From Pseudooceanicola marinus (GTDB taxonomy: Bacteria; Pseudomonadota; Alphaproteobacteria; Rhodobacterales; Rhodobacteraceae), in NCBI RefSeq assembly GCF_002786295.1, contig NZ_PGTC01000017.1:390861-454860 (forward strand): DNA of 64,000 nucleotides, written 5' to 3'. The position numbers were made by a program, and so were the translations under genes. Position 1 is the first letter of the stretch; every line of letters begins with the position of its first letter. Shown piece after piece: positions 46,216-55,113 of this stretch. A model generated the notes under the pieces. It saw only the letters and a program-made list of their open reading frames with translations. It was not told the DNA's origin and did not search any database.

Positions 46216-47354
46216 TCTTCCGTCTTTACAGTCACTTTGCTTTCTGCGCCTGTCGTTTCGTGGGTCCGGCGCAGAAGGTCACATGCCTGTTGAAAGTCAT
46301 CCTCTGGCAGGAACCTTAGCATACTTTGTGTGAGTCGCCCGACTTCTTGACTGCACAGGTCGAGTGCGTCTACGACGCGGCTGTTTGTAACAACCACCTC
46401 TACCGTCTCCTGTGCAATCGCCTGATGGTCGAACCCCACCGCGACGAGAATGCCTAGCACCACACCAGCTACCAGCGGTATGACCGACCGGTCGATGATG
46501 GCGAGGTGGCCCGGCGAATTGATGTTGATCTTGACCGACGGTCCGTTCCCGCCAGTGACGAACGCTGCCTCGACGAGACTCTTTAACTGGGCATCCTCAC
46601 CCTCGTTTTGAAGTAGCTCGACGTTTTGCGCGATCATGCGGACAAACGCGTTGAGCACGTTTGCATCGAACGGGTGGAAGTCAGGCTTCGTGGTAATGAT
46701 CTGCGAGAAAAAGACATCGTCGAGGGCAAAATCGGTGAAGCACATCTCAAAGATGCGGTTCTTCACGCGAGGATCGGCAATTTTTGCCAACCCCGTAGGA
46801 GCACGAGCAAGTTCGATGACAGAACGCGGGAGGTCCATCATTCGAACCCGCTTAAAGTGGCCGAACTTCCGCCCTTGGAACGTGTAGCCGTCGTAGCGCT
46901 TCGCGCCCGGGATTGCCTTGGCTGTCTTTTCAAGGGGCAAAACTTCGGCCAAAATCGCCCGCCCGAACAACTGGGGGTCGGGAATGACGAGGACATCTCC
47001 AGCCTTCATAGCCTTGAAGTAGGTGCGCACGATACCTTCGATCTGTGCATGACCTGAGCGCTTCTTATCGTTTTCGTAGTCGCCTAAGTCCTTCGAGGGC
47101 TCCTCTCCGCGGCTGGTGGCAGAGGACTGAATCCAACGGCTCAGTTGCCGCGAACGATTGATTTTAGCAGTGATGTACTTTTCCTCATCGAGACCTTTGC
47201 TCAGGTCGAGGTCAAGATTGGGAAGGTCGGGGCCAATTGCCTTCTCGGCCAGAACCTGAGCAAATAGATGGCCCTGTTTTCCCGCGCGCGCCATATAAAC
47301 GTCCGTGTCCGAGGAAATTATTTTTGTATTCAAGTCAATCTCGAATCTCGTCAT
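46212..47354 (-). CDS. Hypothetical membrane protein with restriction-system-like N-terminal sensory region
   Basis: A 380-residue protein. Residues about 15-190 (DVYMARAGKQGHLFAQVLAEKAIGPDL ... GDVLVIPDPQLFGRAILAEV ... FKRVRMMDLPRSVIELA) follow the pattern of EVE/PUA-like modules at the N-termini of Mrr-type restriction proteins (RAGxxG, GDxVVxP, GxxxxEV, RxVxWxxxxPRS). Residues about 210-275 are helical; a membrane helix lies at about 290-310 (VIPLVAGVVLGILVAVGF); the C-terminus is a short charged domain. No nuclease motif is seen. It is coupled to the downstream membrane gene. The domain reading is inference from pattern only. Confidence 0.7.
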   Translation of the reverse strand: MTRFEIDLNTKIISSDTDVYMARAGKQGHLFAQVLAEKAIGPDLPNLDLDLSKGLDEEKYITAKINRSRQLSRWIQSSATSRGEEPSKDLGDYENDKKRSGHAQIEGIVRTYFKAMKAGDVLVIPDPQLFGRAILAEVLPLEKTAKAIPGAKRYDGYTFQGRKFGHFKRVRMMDLPRSVIELARAPTGLAKIADPRVKNRIFEMCFTDFALDDVFFSQIITTKPDFHPFDANVLNAFVRMIAQNVELLQNEGEDAQLKSLVEAAFVTGGNGPSVKININSPGHLAIIDRSVIPLVAGVVLGILVAVGFDHQAIAQETVEVVVTNSRVVDALDLCSQEVGRLTQSMLRFLPEDDFQQACDLLRRTHETTGAESKVTVKTEE

Positions 47355-47593
47355 CGGACGCTTCCCTCACGCTTGCACTGCCACAGCGTCCTAACGAAAT
47401 GACGTTCAACACACCAGCTTTTTGCGCGTATTGGCTGTTCGGGTGCGTGCGAGCTATCATGCGTTGCGGCTCGCATTCTGCGCAGAAGTGCATTCTCAAA
47501 GCTGAGCAGGGACTATCCACTGCCCACGCAACTTAGCCGTTCACGACAAGTGCGGCGAACGGCCGCTCTCCGCCCTGGACGGCCAAGGGCTCG

Positions 47594-47688
47594 CATGCGC
47601 AGCGAACGACAGCTCTCTGCCCTTCGTGTCGGGCCTGGCGAGAATGTCATGGAAGGGCTGGGACTGGTCATCCGCTGTGGCTTTGCGC
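47594..47688. repeat. Degenerate intergenic repeat, copy 1
   Basis: About 95 bp, starting CATGCGCAGCGAACGAC, that recurs in diverged form at 48927-49039. Both copies are in non-coding DNA flanking the 47749-48618 gene. The rest of the 394-bp interval 47355-47748 shows no gene. Confidence 0.65.
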
Positions 47689-47748
47689 GAACGGCAGCTT
47701 GGGACCGCAGCATTCGACCCCGCATCACCTTCGGCTGAATATGTCACA

Positions 47749-48618
47749 TTATTCCTCGTAGGTAGAGATGTGCCGCTCTTGCTCAATAAGGGCACCAGCA
47801 CCTCTGATGTGCGGATTCCTCCAACTGATGCCACCAGCTCGGTTGCGCATAAAATGACCCTGCACCCAGTGGGCTCTACGTTTGGAGCTGCCTCCTTCAT
47901 TTACCTTGCTCTCGTCGTTAGTTGCTTCAAGCTGACGTTTACCTAGGTCACCCAGTTTGACTTTGATTATGGACCTATTGGGGAGTGTTCGCCCAGACTT
48001 CTGAGCTCTTCGTCTTTCGGCTCGGGGGTAGATGGAGACCTCATCTCTTTCGAGCATCGCCTTGTGTTCGAACAAAATCGACATGCCGACCGCGATTGCC
48101 AAGAAGTCAAAACAAAGAGATTTCTCCTGCTTGAGGGCGGCATCCTCTGTGACCCCATCTCCAATGGCCCGAGACAGATTGAAGGTCGGTGAGTGCAACA
48201 CATCTACCGATGCGCCCCTCGACGCAAAGACTAGTAGGTTCGGGAACAAGCCACGGTTGTTCGCAAGATAGATCTGGGTATAGAGCGTATCGTCATCCTG
48301 GGTGATCAATGCAATTGGCCACTCACCAATCTTTGGTTCCGGGATCGTCAACAACATCGCCGGGAACGGCAGGCGAACGCTACTGAACATGCTATCCAGT
48401 CCGTCCCGTTGCATTTGGGCAGAGAGCTTTCGCAGCATCAGCTCCGCGCGCTCATCAATCTGAAAGACCTGTGCGGCATCTAGGATTTCACGTTGCCTCT
48501 GACCGTGAAACTCAAGGGACTTCAGAAGATCCGGGGATAAAGAAGTCCGTTCGACACCCTTCAAATAGAGTAAAATGTCGGGGTATTGATTATAGAAGTC
48601 GAGCAGGTTGGCGAGCAA
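47749..48618 (-). CDS. Hypothetical protein in accessory region
   Basis: A 289-residue soluble protein starting LANLLDFYNQYPDILLYLKGVERTS at a TTG codon; TGAGGGA lies just upstream and an in-frame stop lies 7 codons before it, so the start is well constrained. The middle has PFPAMLLTIPEPKIGEWPIALITQDDD. The C-terminus HWVQGHFMRNRAGGISWRNPHIRGAG resembles a basic His/Trp/Arg-rich ending seen, from memory, in many phage or mobile-element proteins. No catalytic motif is identified. Diverged repeats flank it on both sides, suggesting mobility. Confidence 0.72.
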   Translation of the reverse strand: MLANLLDFYNQYPDILLYLKGVERTSLSPDLLKSLEFHGQRQREILDAAQVFQIDERAELMLRKLSAQMQRDGLDSMFSSVRLPFPAMLLTIPEPKIGEWPIALITQDDDTLYTQIYLANNRGLFPNLLVFASRGASVDVLHSPTFNLSRAIGDGVTEDAALKQEKSLCFDFLAIAVGMSILFEHKAMLERDEVSIYPRAERRRAQKSGRTLPNRSIIKVKLGDLGKRQLEATNDESKVNEGGSSKRRAHWVQGHFMRNRAGGISWRNPHIRGAGALIEQERHISTYEE

Positions 48619-48926
48619 TGATCGTCCCTCAGAATTTCATTTTATCAACACTATGCCTCCACTGTCCGCACCATCAAGTGCCTTCGGGACACGTTTCGGT
48701 CACGCTGGACCTCAAGCCTTGATCCAATCCGTAGCAGTAGCAGCACCGCTGTCATGGCAACTCTCCAAGATCCAACTACTTCGCTTGCGGAGGATGACCG
48801 CAACGTGGCTGCGACTGTAGAACCAAGACGGTACCCAAGATGTCGACTTGGGCTGGACGTGCTTGGGCGCGCGGCCGGAGAAAGCGTGCGGGTGGCCGCT
48901 CCCCTACGCACTGCTGCCGTTCGTGA
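48619..48926. other. Intergenic stretch without recognisable gene
   Basis: Upstream of the 47749-48618 gene. Short open frames on both strands have low-complexity translations and no ribosome site. It should hold that gene's promoter. Confidence 0.4.
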
Positions 48927-49039
48927 CATGCGCAGCGAACGACCGCTCTCCGCCCTTCATGTCGGCGCCTGACAACATGCTGCGTCTTGCACGAATGTCA
49001 CGGATGGGCTGGCATCAGCCATTCGCTGCACTTTGCGCC
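48927..49039. repeat. Degenerate intergenic repeat, copy 2
   Basis: Diverged copy of 47594-47688, with CATGCGCAGCGAACGACCGC near its start and CACTTTGCGCC at its end and roughly 18 bp extra in the middle. A shorter related piece (GCAGCGAATGACAGCTCGC) occurs near 49137. No coding signal is seen in 49040-49184. Confidence 0.6.
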
Positions 49040-49184
49040 AAGGTCGGCTCCAGGCCGATGGCGACCGGTCCTGCGGCCCTGCCTAACCCCGATGCGGCGT
49101 TCGCTACCCGCGCCTCACTACCGCTCGTTCAGGCCGCAGCGAATGACAGCTCGCAACCCGAAGATATAGGCTCATGGCGGACTC

Positions 49185-50285
49185 TTACCGCTCGGGCACA
49201 TCCATGTAGAAACGCGTTGGCCTCAAGCCTGACAACTCCGGCGCGAGTGTCCCGTCCAGGATCTCCAGTGCGGCCAGATCCGCCCAAATCGGTCCCCAGC
49301 CAATCCCCCCGTGAGAGACCGCGCTGTAGTACCCTGAGATCCACGGCAGCGAACCGATCACTGGCCCGCCGAAGGGGATGGCTCGGATGCCGATCCGTTC
49401 CCGCATTGATTGCTGCCCTACAAGAGCTGGGACCGAGTGGGCAACGTCGGCTAGCATCGCGGGACCATCAGCGCCGTTGTTGCCATGAACTGCCGTCAGC
49501 CGCTCGCCGCGCCAGTGGATCGCCACGCCCTCGCGCCGGTCCGGGCGCAGTAGCCAACGGTCGCCATTGATAACGTGGCGCGGCAGAGCGGTTGCCCCGG
49601 CTCCAGCATAGAGCATCATGCCTGGCACCAGTTCCATCGGGATCGACAGCTCAGCCATGGCCGCGATATGCGTTGCGGAGGCGCCGGCGGCATTGACCAC
49701 CAGGTCCGCGTCAATCTGCGTGCCGTCTCCCAGGGTGACCCCGATGACGCGCGCGCCCGCGCGGCGCAGCGCGGTCACCGGCTGGCCTATCTGCAAGGTG
49801 CCCCCCGACAGGCGGAAGACCCGGATCAGCTGCTCGATCATTGCGGGCGCATCCACCCAGCCGGAGCGCAGCTCGAAGGCCACCCTCTCCCCCTCGGCCA
49901 GCCGCAGATGCGGCTCGATCCGCGCCAAGTCCCCGGAGTCGAGGACCTCGATCTGCGCCCCGGCCTCAGTCGAGCGCGCCACCGCCCCGTCGAAGGCAGG
50001 CACCGCGCTTTCGACCGTCAACGTGCCGCACCAGTCAAGCCAGTCGCCGCCCAGTTCCTCCGCCAGGCGGTCGAAATGGCGGTTGACCGAAAGGCGCAAT
50101 GCGCGGCGTCCGGGATCCTCGGCCCAAGAGAGCTGAGGAAAGGACGACAGCCAGGAAAAGGACGCACCACTGGTGCCCGCCGCCGGGGCCTGCCCGTCGA
50201 TCAGCACCACCTCGGCGCCGCGCACCGCCAGACGATGGGCGATGTTGGCACCGATGGCACCGGCGCCCAGAACTGCGATCTTCAT
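49185..50285 (-). CDS. FAD-dependent amino-acid oxidoreductase (DAO family), first of two
   Basis: A 366-residue flavoprotein of the D-amino-acid oxidase/DadA superfamily. The FAD-binding GAGAIGANIAHRLAVRGAEVVLID is at the N-terminus, the substrate-domain pattern LRSGWVDAPAMIEQLIRVF is near residue 145, DADLVVNAAGASA near 195, and the C-terminal SGYYSAVSHGGIGWGPIWADL is typical. It oxidises an amine to an imine. It is the last gene of the catabolic run, its ATG overlapping the preceding FMN-enzyme stop by 4 bp. Exact substrate is unknown. Confidence 0.88.
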   Translation of the reverse strand: MKIAVLGAGAIGANIAHRLAVRGAEVVLIDGQAPAAGTSGASFSWLSSFPQLSWAEDPGRRALRLSVNRHFDRLAEELGGDWLDWCGTLTVESAVPAFDGAVARSTEAGAQIEVLDSGDLARIEPHLRLAEGERVAFELRSGWVDAPAMIEQLIRVFRLSGGTLQIGQPVTALRRAGARVIGVTLGDGTQIDADLVVNAAGASATHIAAMAELSIPMELVPGMMLYAGAGATALPRHVINGDRWLLRPDRREGVAIHWRGERLTAVHGNNGADGPAMLADVAHSVPALVGQQSMRERIGIRAIPFGGPVIGSLPWISGYYSAVSHGGIGWGPIWADLAALEILDGTLAPELSGLRPTRFYMDVPER

Positions 50286-51388
50286 AGGCGCGACCGGAAG
50301 ACGGCGGGCGACAGATCAGAGACCGAGGAACATCCCAGATGGCCCAAGGTAGTCCAGAACTCGTCCCGCAGAAGGTCGAGGACGCGCTGCACCCCCGCCT
50401 CGCCATCGGCGGCCAGCCCCAAGGCACAGGTTCTTCCCAGCAGCACCGCATCGGCGCCAAGGGCCAGCGCCGTGGCGATGTCGGACCCGCGCCGGATACC
50501 GCTGTCAAAGACCACAGTCACATCGGGACCCGCCTCATCCCGGACATCGGCCAGGGTGGAAATCGAGGCCGGTTCCCGGTCGATCGTACGGCCACCGTAG
50601 TTCGACACGTAAAGGCCCTGCGCGCCGGCCTTCAGCGCCGCCGTGGCATCGGCCCGGCAGGTCACGCCCTTGATGATGCAGGGCAGCGGCGAGGCCGCGA
50701 TGACCCGCGCCGCTTGGTCCCAGCTCCAGCGCGGCCGGGTGAAATCCAGCAGTTCCTGCAACATCGCCGGATCAGAGGTGTCGGGGCCGAAGTTGGCGGG
50801 CTTGCCCGCGCCGGGCATGGAGAAGCGATCCTCCATCATCCGTTCGCGCCACTGGCGGATCGGGGAATAGGTGACGCAGATGTACTCGTACCCGGCGTCC
50901 TTGGCGCGGTGCATCATGTCGATCACCTGGGCCTCTTCGCCCACGAAGGTCAGTTGGAACACCAGCGCCGCGGGAGAGGCCGCGCGCACCTCTTCCAGCG
51001 AATGGCCAGCGGCCACGGGTACGAACTGCTTGATGCCGGCCGCATGGGCGGCCCGGCCCACGGCGCACATGCCGTCCGGGTGGAACAGCGTCTCACCGCC
51101 GCCGAAGGGCGCGGTGAAGGCCGGAAAGGACAGATCATGGCCCAGCACCCGTGTCGAGGTGTCGGGGTTCGCCACACCGGCAAACAGCGGCGCCTCGAAA
51201 AGGTAGTCGTCGAAGGCCGCCACATTGGCCCGCGCCGTCACCTCGTCGCCGGTGCCGCAGTGCATGTAGTTCCACACCATGTCCGACAGGTTCTTCCGCG
51301 CCGTCGCCCGGATCCCCCGTAGGGAGGCATATTTCTGTGTCGTGGCGTAGCGGTCATCGCGGCGCACGTCCTTGTCGTCGTCCAGCAT
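50282..51388 (-). CDS. FMN-dependent alpha-hydroxy acid dehydrogenase homologue with Tyr replacing catalytic His
   Basis: A 368-residue TIM-barrel flavoprotein of the lactate/glycolate oxidase family: YASLRGIRATARKNLSDMVWNYMHCG, FTAPFGGGETLFHPDGMCAVGRAAHAAG, the flavin Lys in CIIKGVTCRADA, and VVFDSGIRRGSDIATALALGADAVLLGR. Family members carry SNHGGR with the catalytic His; here it is SNYGGR, with Tyr264 (codon TAC at 50597-50599). The usual hydroxy-acid oxidation may be lost or changed. The start at 51388 has AGGAG upstream. It lies 13 bp after the DppF-like gene, so it belongs to the transport-catabolic operon. Confidence 0.88.
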   Translation of the reverse strand: MLDDDKDVRRDDRYATTQKYASLRGIRATARKNLSDMVWNYMHCGTGDEVTARANVAAFDDYLFEAPLFAGVANPDTSTRVLGHDLSFPAFTAPFGGGETLFHPDGMCAVGRAAHAAGIKQFVPVAAGHSLEEVRAASPAALVFQLTFVGEEAQVIDMMHRAKDAGYEYICVTYSPIRQWRERMMEDRFSMPGAGKPANFGPDTSDPAMLQELLDFTRPRWSWDQAARVIAASPLPCIIKGVTCRADATAALKAGAQGLYVSNYGGRTIDREPASISTLADVRDEAGPDVTVVFDSGIRRGSDIATALALGADAVLLGRTCALGLAADGEAGVQRVLDLLRDEFWTTLGHLGCSSVSDLSPAVFRSRL

Positions 51389-51401
51389 ATGGGGCTCCTT
51401 T

Positions 51402-52250
51402 TCAGAGGGTCTGTTCTGCGCGCAGGGCGGCGCGGCGTCCGAGCCGGGCACGGATGGCCTCGGTATCGGTGGAGGGCGTCGCGGCCAGCAGTTGACGCGT
51501 ATAGGGGTGCGAGGGCGCGTCGAAGACCGCGTCGCGGGAACCGCGCTCCACCACCTCGCCCGCCTGCATCACCATTACCTGGTCCGAGATCCGCTGCACG
51601 ACCGACAGGTCGTGGCTGATGAAGATGTAGGACAGCGCGAACTCGCGTTGCAGATCAGCAAGCAGGTTCAGCACCTTGGCCTGCACCGACAAGTCCAGCG
51701 CCGAGACCGGCTCGTCTAGGATCAGGATCCGCGGGTTGACCATCAGGGCGCGCGCGATGGCGATCCGCTGGCGCTGTCCGCCCGAGAACATGTGCGGGTA
51801 TCGCCCCGCATGAGCCCGCTGCAGGCCCACCCGCTCCAACATGTCGCCCACCTTGTTGCGCCGTTCTTCGGCCGACAGACCGGTGTTCAGCAGCAGCTCC
51901 TCTCCCAGGGCATCGCCCACCTTCTGGCGCGGGTTAAGCGAGCCATAGGGGTTCTGGAAAACGATGCGCACCTTGCGCCGCACCTCTGCCGAGGGGCGGT
52001 GGCGGGCGATGTCCACCGCCTGGCCGTCGATGAGTAGCTCGCCCGCCGTGGCCGGGTCGATCAGGGTCAAGATGCGCGCCAGGGTGGACTTGCCGCAGCC
52101 CGACTCGCCCACCACCGACAGGGTGGTGCCCTGCTCCAACGCCAGGTGGACCCCCTTCAGCGCCCGCACTGGGTCCGCCTTGCGCAGCAGCCCGCCGCGC
52201 CCTGGATAGTCACGGATGAGGCCCTTGGCCTCCAGCACGAAACGGCTCAT
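51402..52250 (-). CDS. Dipeptide-type ABC transporter ATP-binding protein (DppF/OppF)
   Basis: A 282-residue ATPase with Walker A GESGCGKSTLARIL, RIVFQNPYGSLNPRQKVGD, signature FSGGQRQRIAIARAL, Walker B ILILDEPVSALD, and the C-terminal oligopeptide-transporter pattern SHPYTRQLLAATPS. It pairs with the DppD-like ATPase, whose stop overlaps its ATG by 4 bp. It drives uptake by the permease pair upstream. Confidence 0.94.
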   Translation of the reverse strand: MSRFVLEAKGLIRDYPGRGGLLRKADPVRALKGVHLALEQGTTLSVVGESGCGKSTLARILTLIDPATAGELLIDGQAVDIARHRPSAEVRRKVRIVFQNPYGSLNPRQKVGDALGEELLLNTGLSAEERRNKVGDMLERVGLQRAHAGRYPHMFSGGQRQRIAIARALMVNPRILILDEPVSALDLSVQAKVLNLLADLQREFALSYIFISHDLSVVQRISDQVMVMQAGEVVERGSRDAVFDAPSHPYTRQLLAATPSTDTEAIRARLGRRAALRAEQTL

Positions 52251-53068
52251 GAGACCACCACCCCCGACAACGGGCCGCCCGCCGCCCGGTCGGGCAGCGC
52301 CGACAGCAGCGCGCGGGTGTAGCTGTCCCGCGGCGTCTCAAATAGCGACAGCACGTCGGCCTCTTCCCGCTTCACCCCCTGGTACTGGACGATAACCCGA
52401 TCGGCGGTTTCGGCCACCACGCCCATGTCGTGGGTGATCATGATCAGCCCCATGCCGGAGGCCTCCTGCAACTCGACCAGTAGATCGAGGATCTGTTTCT
52501 GGATCGTCACGTCGAGCGCGGTCGTTGGCTCATCCGCGATCAGCAATTTCGGCGCACAGGCGATGGCCATGGCGATCATGACCCGCTGGCACTGGCCGCC
52601 CGACATCTGGTGCGGATAGGCGCGCAGCTTGCCCACCGGGTCGGGCAGGCCAACGGCCTCCAGCAGGGTCAGGGTGCGGGCCCGGCGCGCTGCGCGGTTC
52701 ATGCCCTGATGCTTTTTCAGGACCTCGCCGATTTGCAGGCCCACGGTGAAGGCCGGGTTGAGCGAGGCAATGGGCTCCTGAAATATCATGGCGATATCGC
52801 GCCCGATGATGCGGCGCCGCTCCTTCGGCGACAGGGCCAGCAGATCGGTGCCGTCGAAGCGGATCATGTCGGCGGCGACCGTGGCAGTGTCGGGCAGCAG
52901 GCCCATCACCGCAAGCATGGCCACAGATTTGCCAGAACCGCTTTCGCCGACGATGGCCAGCACCTCGCCCGCATCCACGTGCAGATCGATCCCCGAGACC
53001 GCAGTCAGCGGTCCGTTGGAAGTCTCGAAAGTGACGGTGAGATTGCGAATTTCGAGTAACGTCGTCAT
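52247..53068 (-). CDS. Dipeptide-type ABC transporter ATP-binding protein (DppD/OppD)
   Basis: A 273-residue ATPase starting [24 protein letters not shown]. Walker A is [12 protein letters not shown], the Q-loop region is [18 protein letters not shown], and Walker B is [16 protein letters not shown]. The signature reads [15 protein letters not shown], with Cys where Arg or Gln is common. The C-terminus has [15 protein letters not shown]. It lies 5 bp after the DppC-like permease. A longer in-frame extension to 53230 overlaps the permease and is rejected. Confidence 0.94.
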   Translation of the reverse strand: MTTLLEIRNLTVTFETSNGPLTAVSGIDLHVDAGEVLAIVGESGSGKSVAMLAVMGLLPDTATVAADMIRFDGTDLLALSPKERRRIIGRDIAMIFQEPIASLNPAFTVGLQIGEVLKKHQGMNRAARRARTLTLLEAVGLPDPVGKLRAYPHQMSGGQCQRVMIAMAIACAPKLLIADEPTTALDVTIQKQILDLLVELQEASGMGLIMITHDMGVVAETADRVIVQYQGVKREEADVLSLFETPRDSYTRALLSALPDRAAGGPLSGVVVS

Positions 53069-53073
53069 CTCTC

Positions 53074-53988
53074 TCAGCCCCTTTTCAGTCGCGGGTCGAG
53101 CGCATCCCGGAGGCCGTCGCCACACAGGTTGATCGCCAGCACGGTGGTCAGGATCGCCAGCCCCGGGAAGGTCACCACCCAGGGCGCACGCAGGATGAAC
53201 TCGCGCGCATCGGCCAGCATGGTGCCCCACTCGGGCGTTGGCGGCTGTGCGCCAAGGCCAAGGAAGCCAAGGGCGGCGGCATCCAGGATCGCGGTCGAGA
53301 AGGACAGCGTGCCCTGCACGATCAGCGGCGCCAGGCAGTTGGGCAGGATGGTGCGCAGCATCAGCCGCAGGTTCGAGGCCCCGGCGATGCGGGCGGCCAC
53401 CACGTATTCGCGGGTTTTCTCGTTCATCACGCTGGCCCGTGCCAGACGGGCGAAATGCGGCTGGAGCACCAGCGCGATGGCCACCATCGCATTGGTCAGC
53501 CCCGGACCCAGGATTGCCACCAGCACCAGCGCCAGCAGCAGCGAGGGGAAGGCCAGGATCACGTCCATGATCCGCATGATCACCGTATCCACCCAGCCGC
53601 CGAAATAGCCCGAAATCACGCCGATGGTGATCCCGCCGGTCAGGGCGATGGTCACCACCATCAACCCGATCAGCAGCGAATAGCGCGCCCCGAAGATCAG
53701 CCGCGAAAGGATGTCGCGGCCCAGGGCGTCGGTGCCCAGCAGATAGGCCCCCTGCCCCTCGGGCTTCCAGGCGGGCGGCATCAGCAGGGCGTCGCGGAAT
53801 TGCTGCGTCGGATCATGGGGGGCCAGAAGCGGGGCCAGCAGGGCCACCAGCACCAGCAGGGCAATCACCGCCAGGCCGATCACGGCGCCACGGTTGCGCC
53901 GGAAGTCAGCCCAGAAGGCGCGCAGGGCATCGCGGGTGGTGCCCCGCTCGGGCTCAGCCGCGGGGGCCAGGGTCGCGGGATCAGCCAT
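53074..53988 (-). CDS. Dipeptide-type ABC transporter permease (DppC)
   Basis: A 304-residue inner-membrane permease: helix near 37-58 (AVIGLAVIALLVLVALLAPLLAP), GTDALGRDILSRLIFGARYSLLIG, and the coupling loop EYVVAARIAGASNLRLMLRTILPN. The C-terminus has GGLRDALD-like CGDGLRDALDPRLKRG. The start at 53988 (MADPATLAPAAEPERG) overlaps the DppB-like stop by 8 bp. Confidence 0.94.
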   Translation of the reverse strand: MADPATLAPAAEPERGTTRDALRAFWADFRRNRGAVIGLAVIALLVLVALLAPLLAPHDPTQQFRDALLMPPAWKPEGQGAYLLGTDALGRDILSRLIFGARYSLLIGLMVVTIALTGGITIGVISGYFGGWVDTVIMRIMDVILAFPSLLLALVLVAILGPGLTNAMVAIALVLQPHFARLARASVMNEKTREYVVAARIAGASNLRLMLRTILPNCLAPLIVQGTLSFSTAILDAAALGFLGLGAQPPTPEWGTMLADAREFILRAPWVVTFPGLAILTTVLAINLCGDGLRDALDPRLKRG

Positions 53989-54988
53989 GTCGGATCCTCG
54001 GGTTGATGACGGCATAAAGCAGGTCCACGATCAGGTTCACGATCATCACCACGGCGGCGATAACCAGAAGGCCGCCCTGCACCACCGGGTAGTCACGCTT
54101 GGAAATGGAATCGACGATCCACTTGCCGATGCCCGGCCAGGAAAAGATCGTCTCGGTCAGGATGGCCCCGGCCATAAGCGATCCGACCTGAAGGCCGATC
54201 ACGGTGACCACGGGGATCAGCGCATTGCGCAGCGCGTGACGCCCGACGACCAACGCGGGCCCCAGGCCCTTGGCCTTGGCGGTGCGCACGAAATCCTCCG
54301 ACAGCACCTCCAGCATGGCCGAGCGCGACTGGCGCGCGATGACGGCCGCCGGAATGGTGGCCAGCACCACCGAGGGCAGGATCAGGTGCAGCACGGCCGA
54401 GCGGAAGGCGCCTGCCTGCCCCGACAGCAGGCTGTCGATCAGCATGAAACCGGTGACCTGCGGGAAGTAGTACATCAGCGAGATCCGCCCCGAGACCGGC
54501 GTCCACCCCAGGGTGCCGGAGAAGAGGATGATCATCAGCAGGCCCCACCAGAAGATCGGCATCGAATAGCCCACCAAGGCCGCCGACATCGAGATCTGCT
54601 CGAACCAGCTGCCGCGTTTCACCGCCGCAAGCACCCCCAGGGGCAGGCCGATGCAGACCGCAAGGATCATGGCGCAAAGGCCCAGCTCCATCGTGGCAGG
54701 AAAGAAGGTCAGGAAATCCTCGGCGACGGGGCGGTGCGTCACCAGCGAGGTGCCAAGGTCGCCCTGGAAGAGATCGCCGAGGTAGGACAGGTACTGCTGC
54801 CACAGCGGGCGGTCGAAGCCGTATTGCGCCATCAGTTGCGCATGGCGCTCCGGCGTCAGGCCGCGTTCGCCGGCCATCAGCATGATCGGATCGCCGGGCA
54901 GGACACGGACGAACCCGAAAGCGACGATGGTGATCCCGAAGAAGGTCGGGATCAGAACCGCGAGCTTTCCGAGGAGGTAACGGAACAA
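53981..54988 (-). CDS. Dipeptide-type ABC transporter permease (DppB)
   Basis: A 335-residue permease with six helices: FRYLLGKLAVLIPTFFGITIVAFGFVRVLPGDP at the N-terminus, YGFDRPLWQQYLSYLGDLFQGDLGTSL, and the coupling loop EDFVRTAKAKGLGPALVVGRHALRNALIPVVT. The start is TTG at 54988 with AAGGA upstream, which matches the usual MFRYLL start of the family. It is followed by DppC. Confidence 0.93.
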   Translation of the reverse strand: MFRYLLGKLAVLIPTFFGITIVAFGFVRVLPGDPIMLMAGERGLTPERHAQLMAQYGFDRPLWQQYLSYLGDLFQGDLGTSLVTHRPVAEDFLTFFPATMELGLCAMILAVCIGLPLGVLAAVKRGSWFEQISMSAALVGYSMPIFWWGLLMIILFSGTLGWTPVSGRISLMYYFPQVTGFMLIDSLLSGQAGAFRSAVLHLILPSVVLATIPAAVIARQSRSAMLEVLSEDFVRTAKAKGLGPALVVGRHALRNALIPVVTVIGLQVGSLMAGAILTETIFSWPGIGKWIVDSISKRDYPVVQGGLLVIAAVVMIVNLIVDLLYAVINPRIRHG

Positions 54989-55113
54989 GGGGCGTCCTTT
55001 CGGGCAAGGCGTAGGGGGGGACAGATCCGGGCCGCCACGAAGGGCGAAGCGGCCCGGAAGTCAGCGCGGCTGCGTGGGGAGATGGGCCGCGCGGGATCTT
55101 TACCGGGGCGCGA

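Noticed and set aside
48651..48929. A 92-codon minus-strand frame in the accessory gap
   Set aside because: Ser/Arg/Ala low-complexity translation, no ribosome site and no motif.
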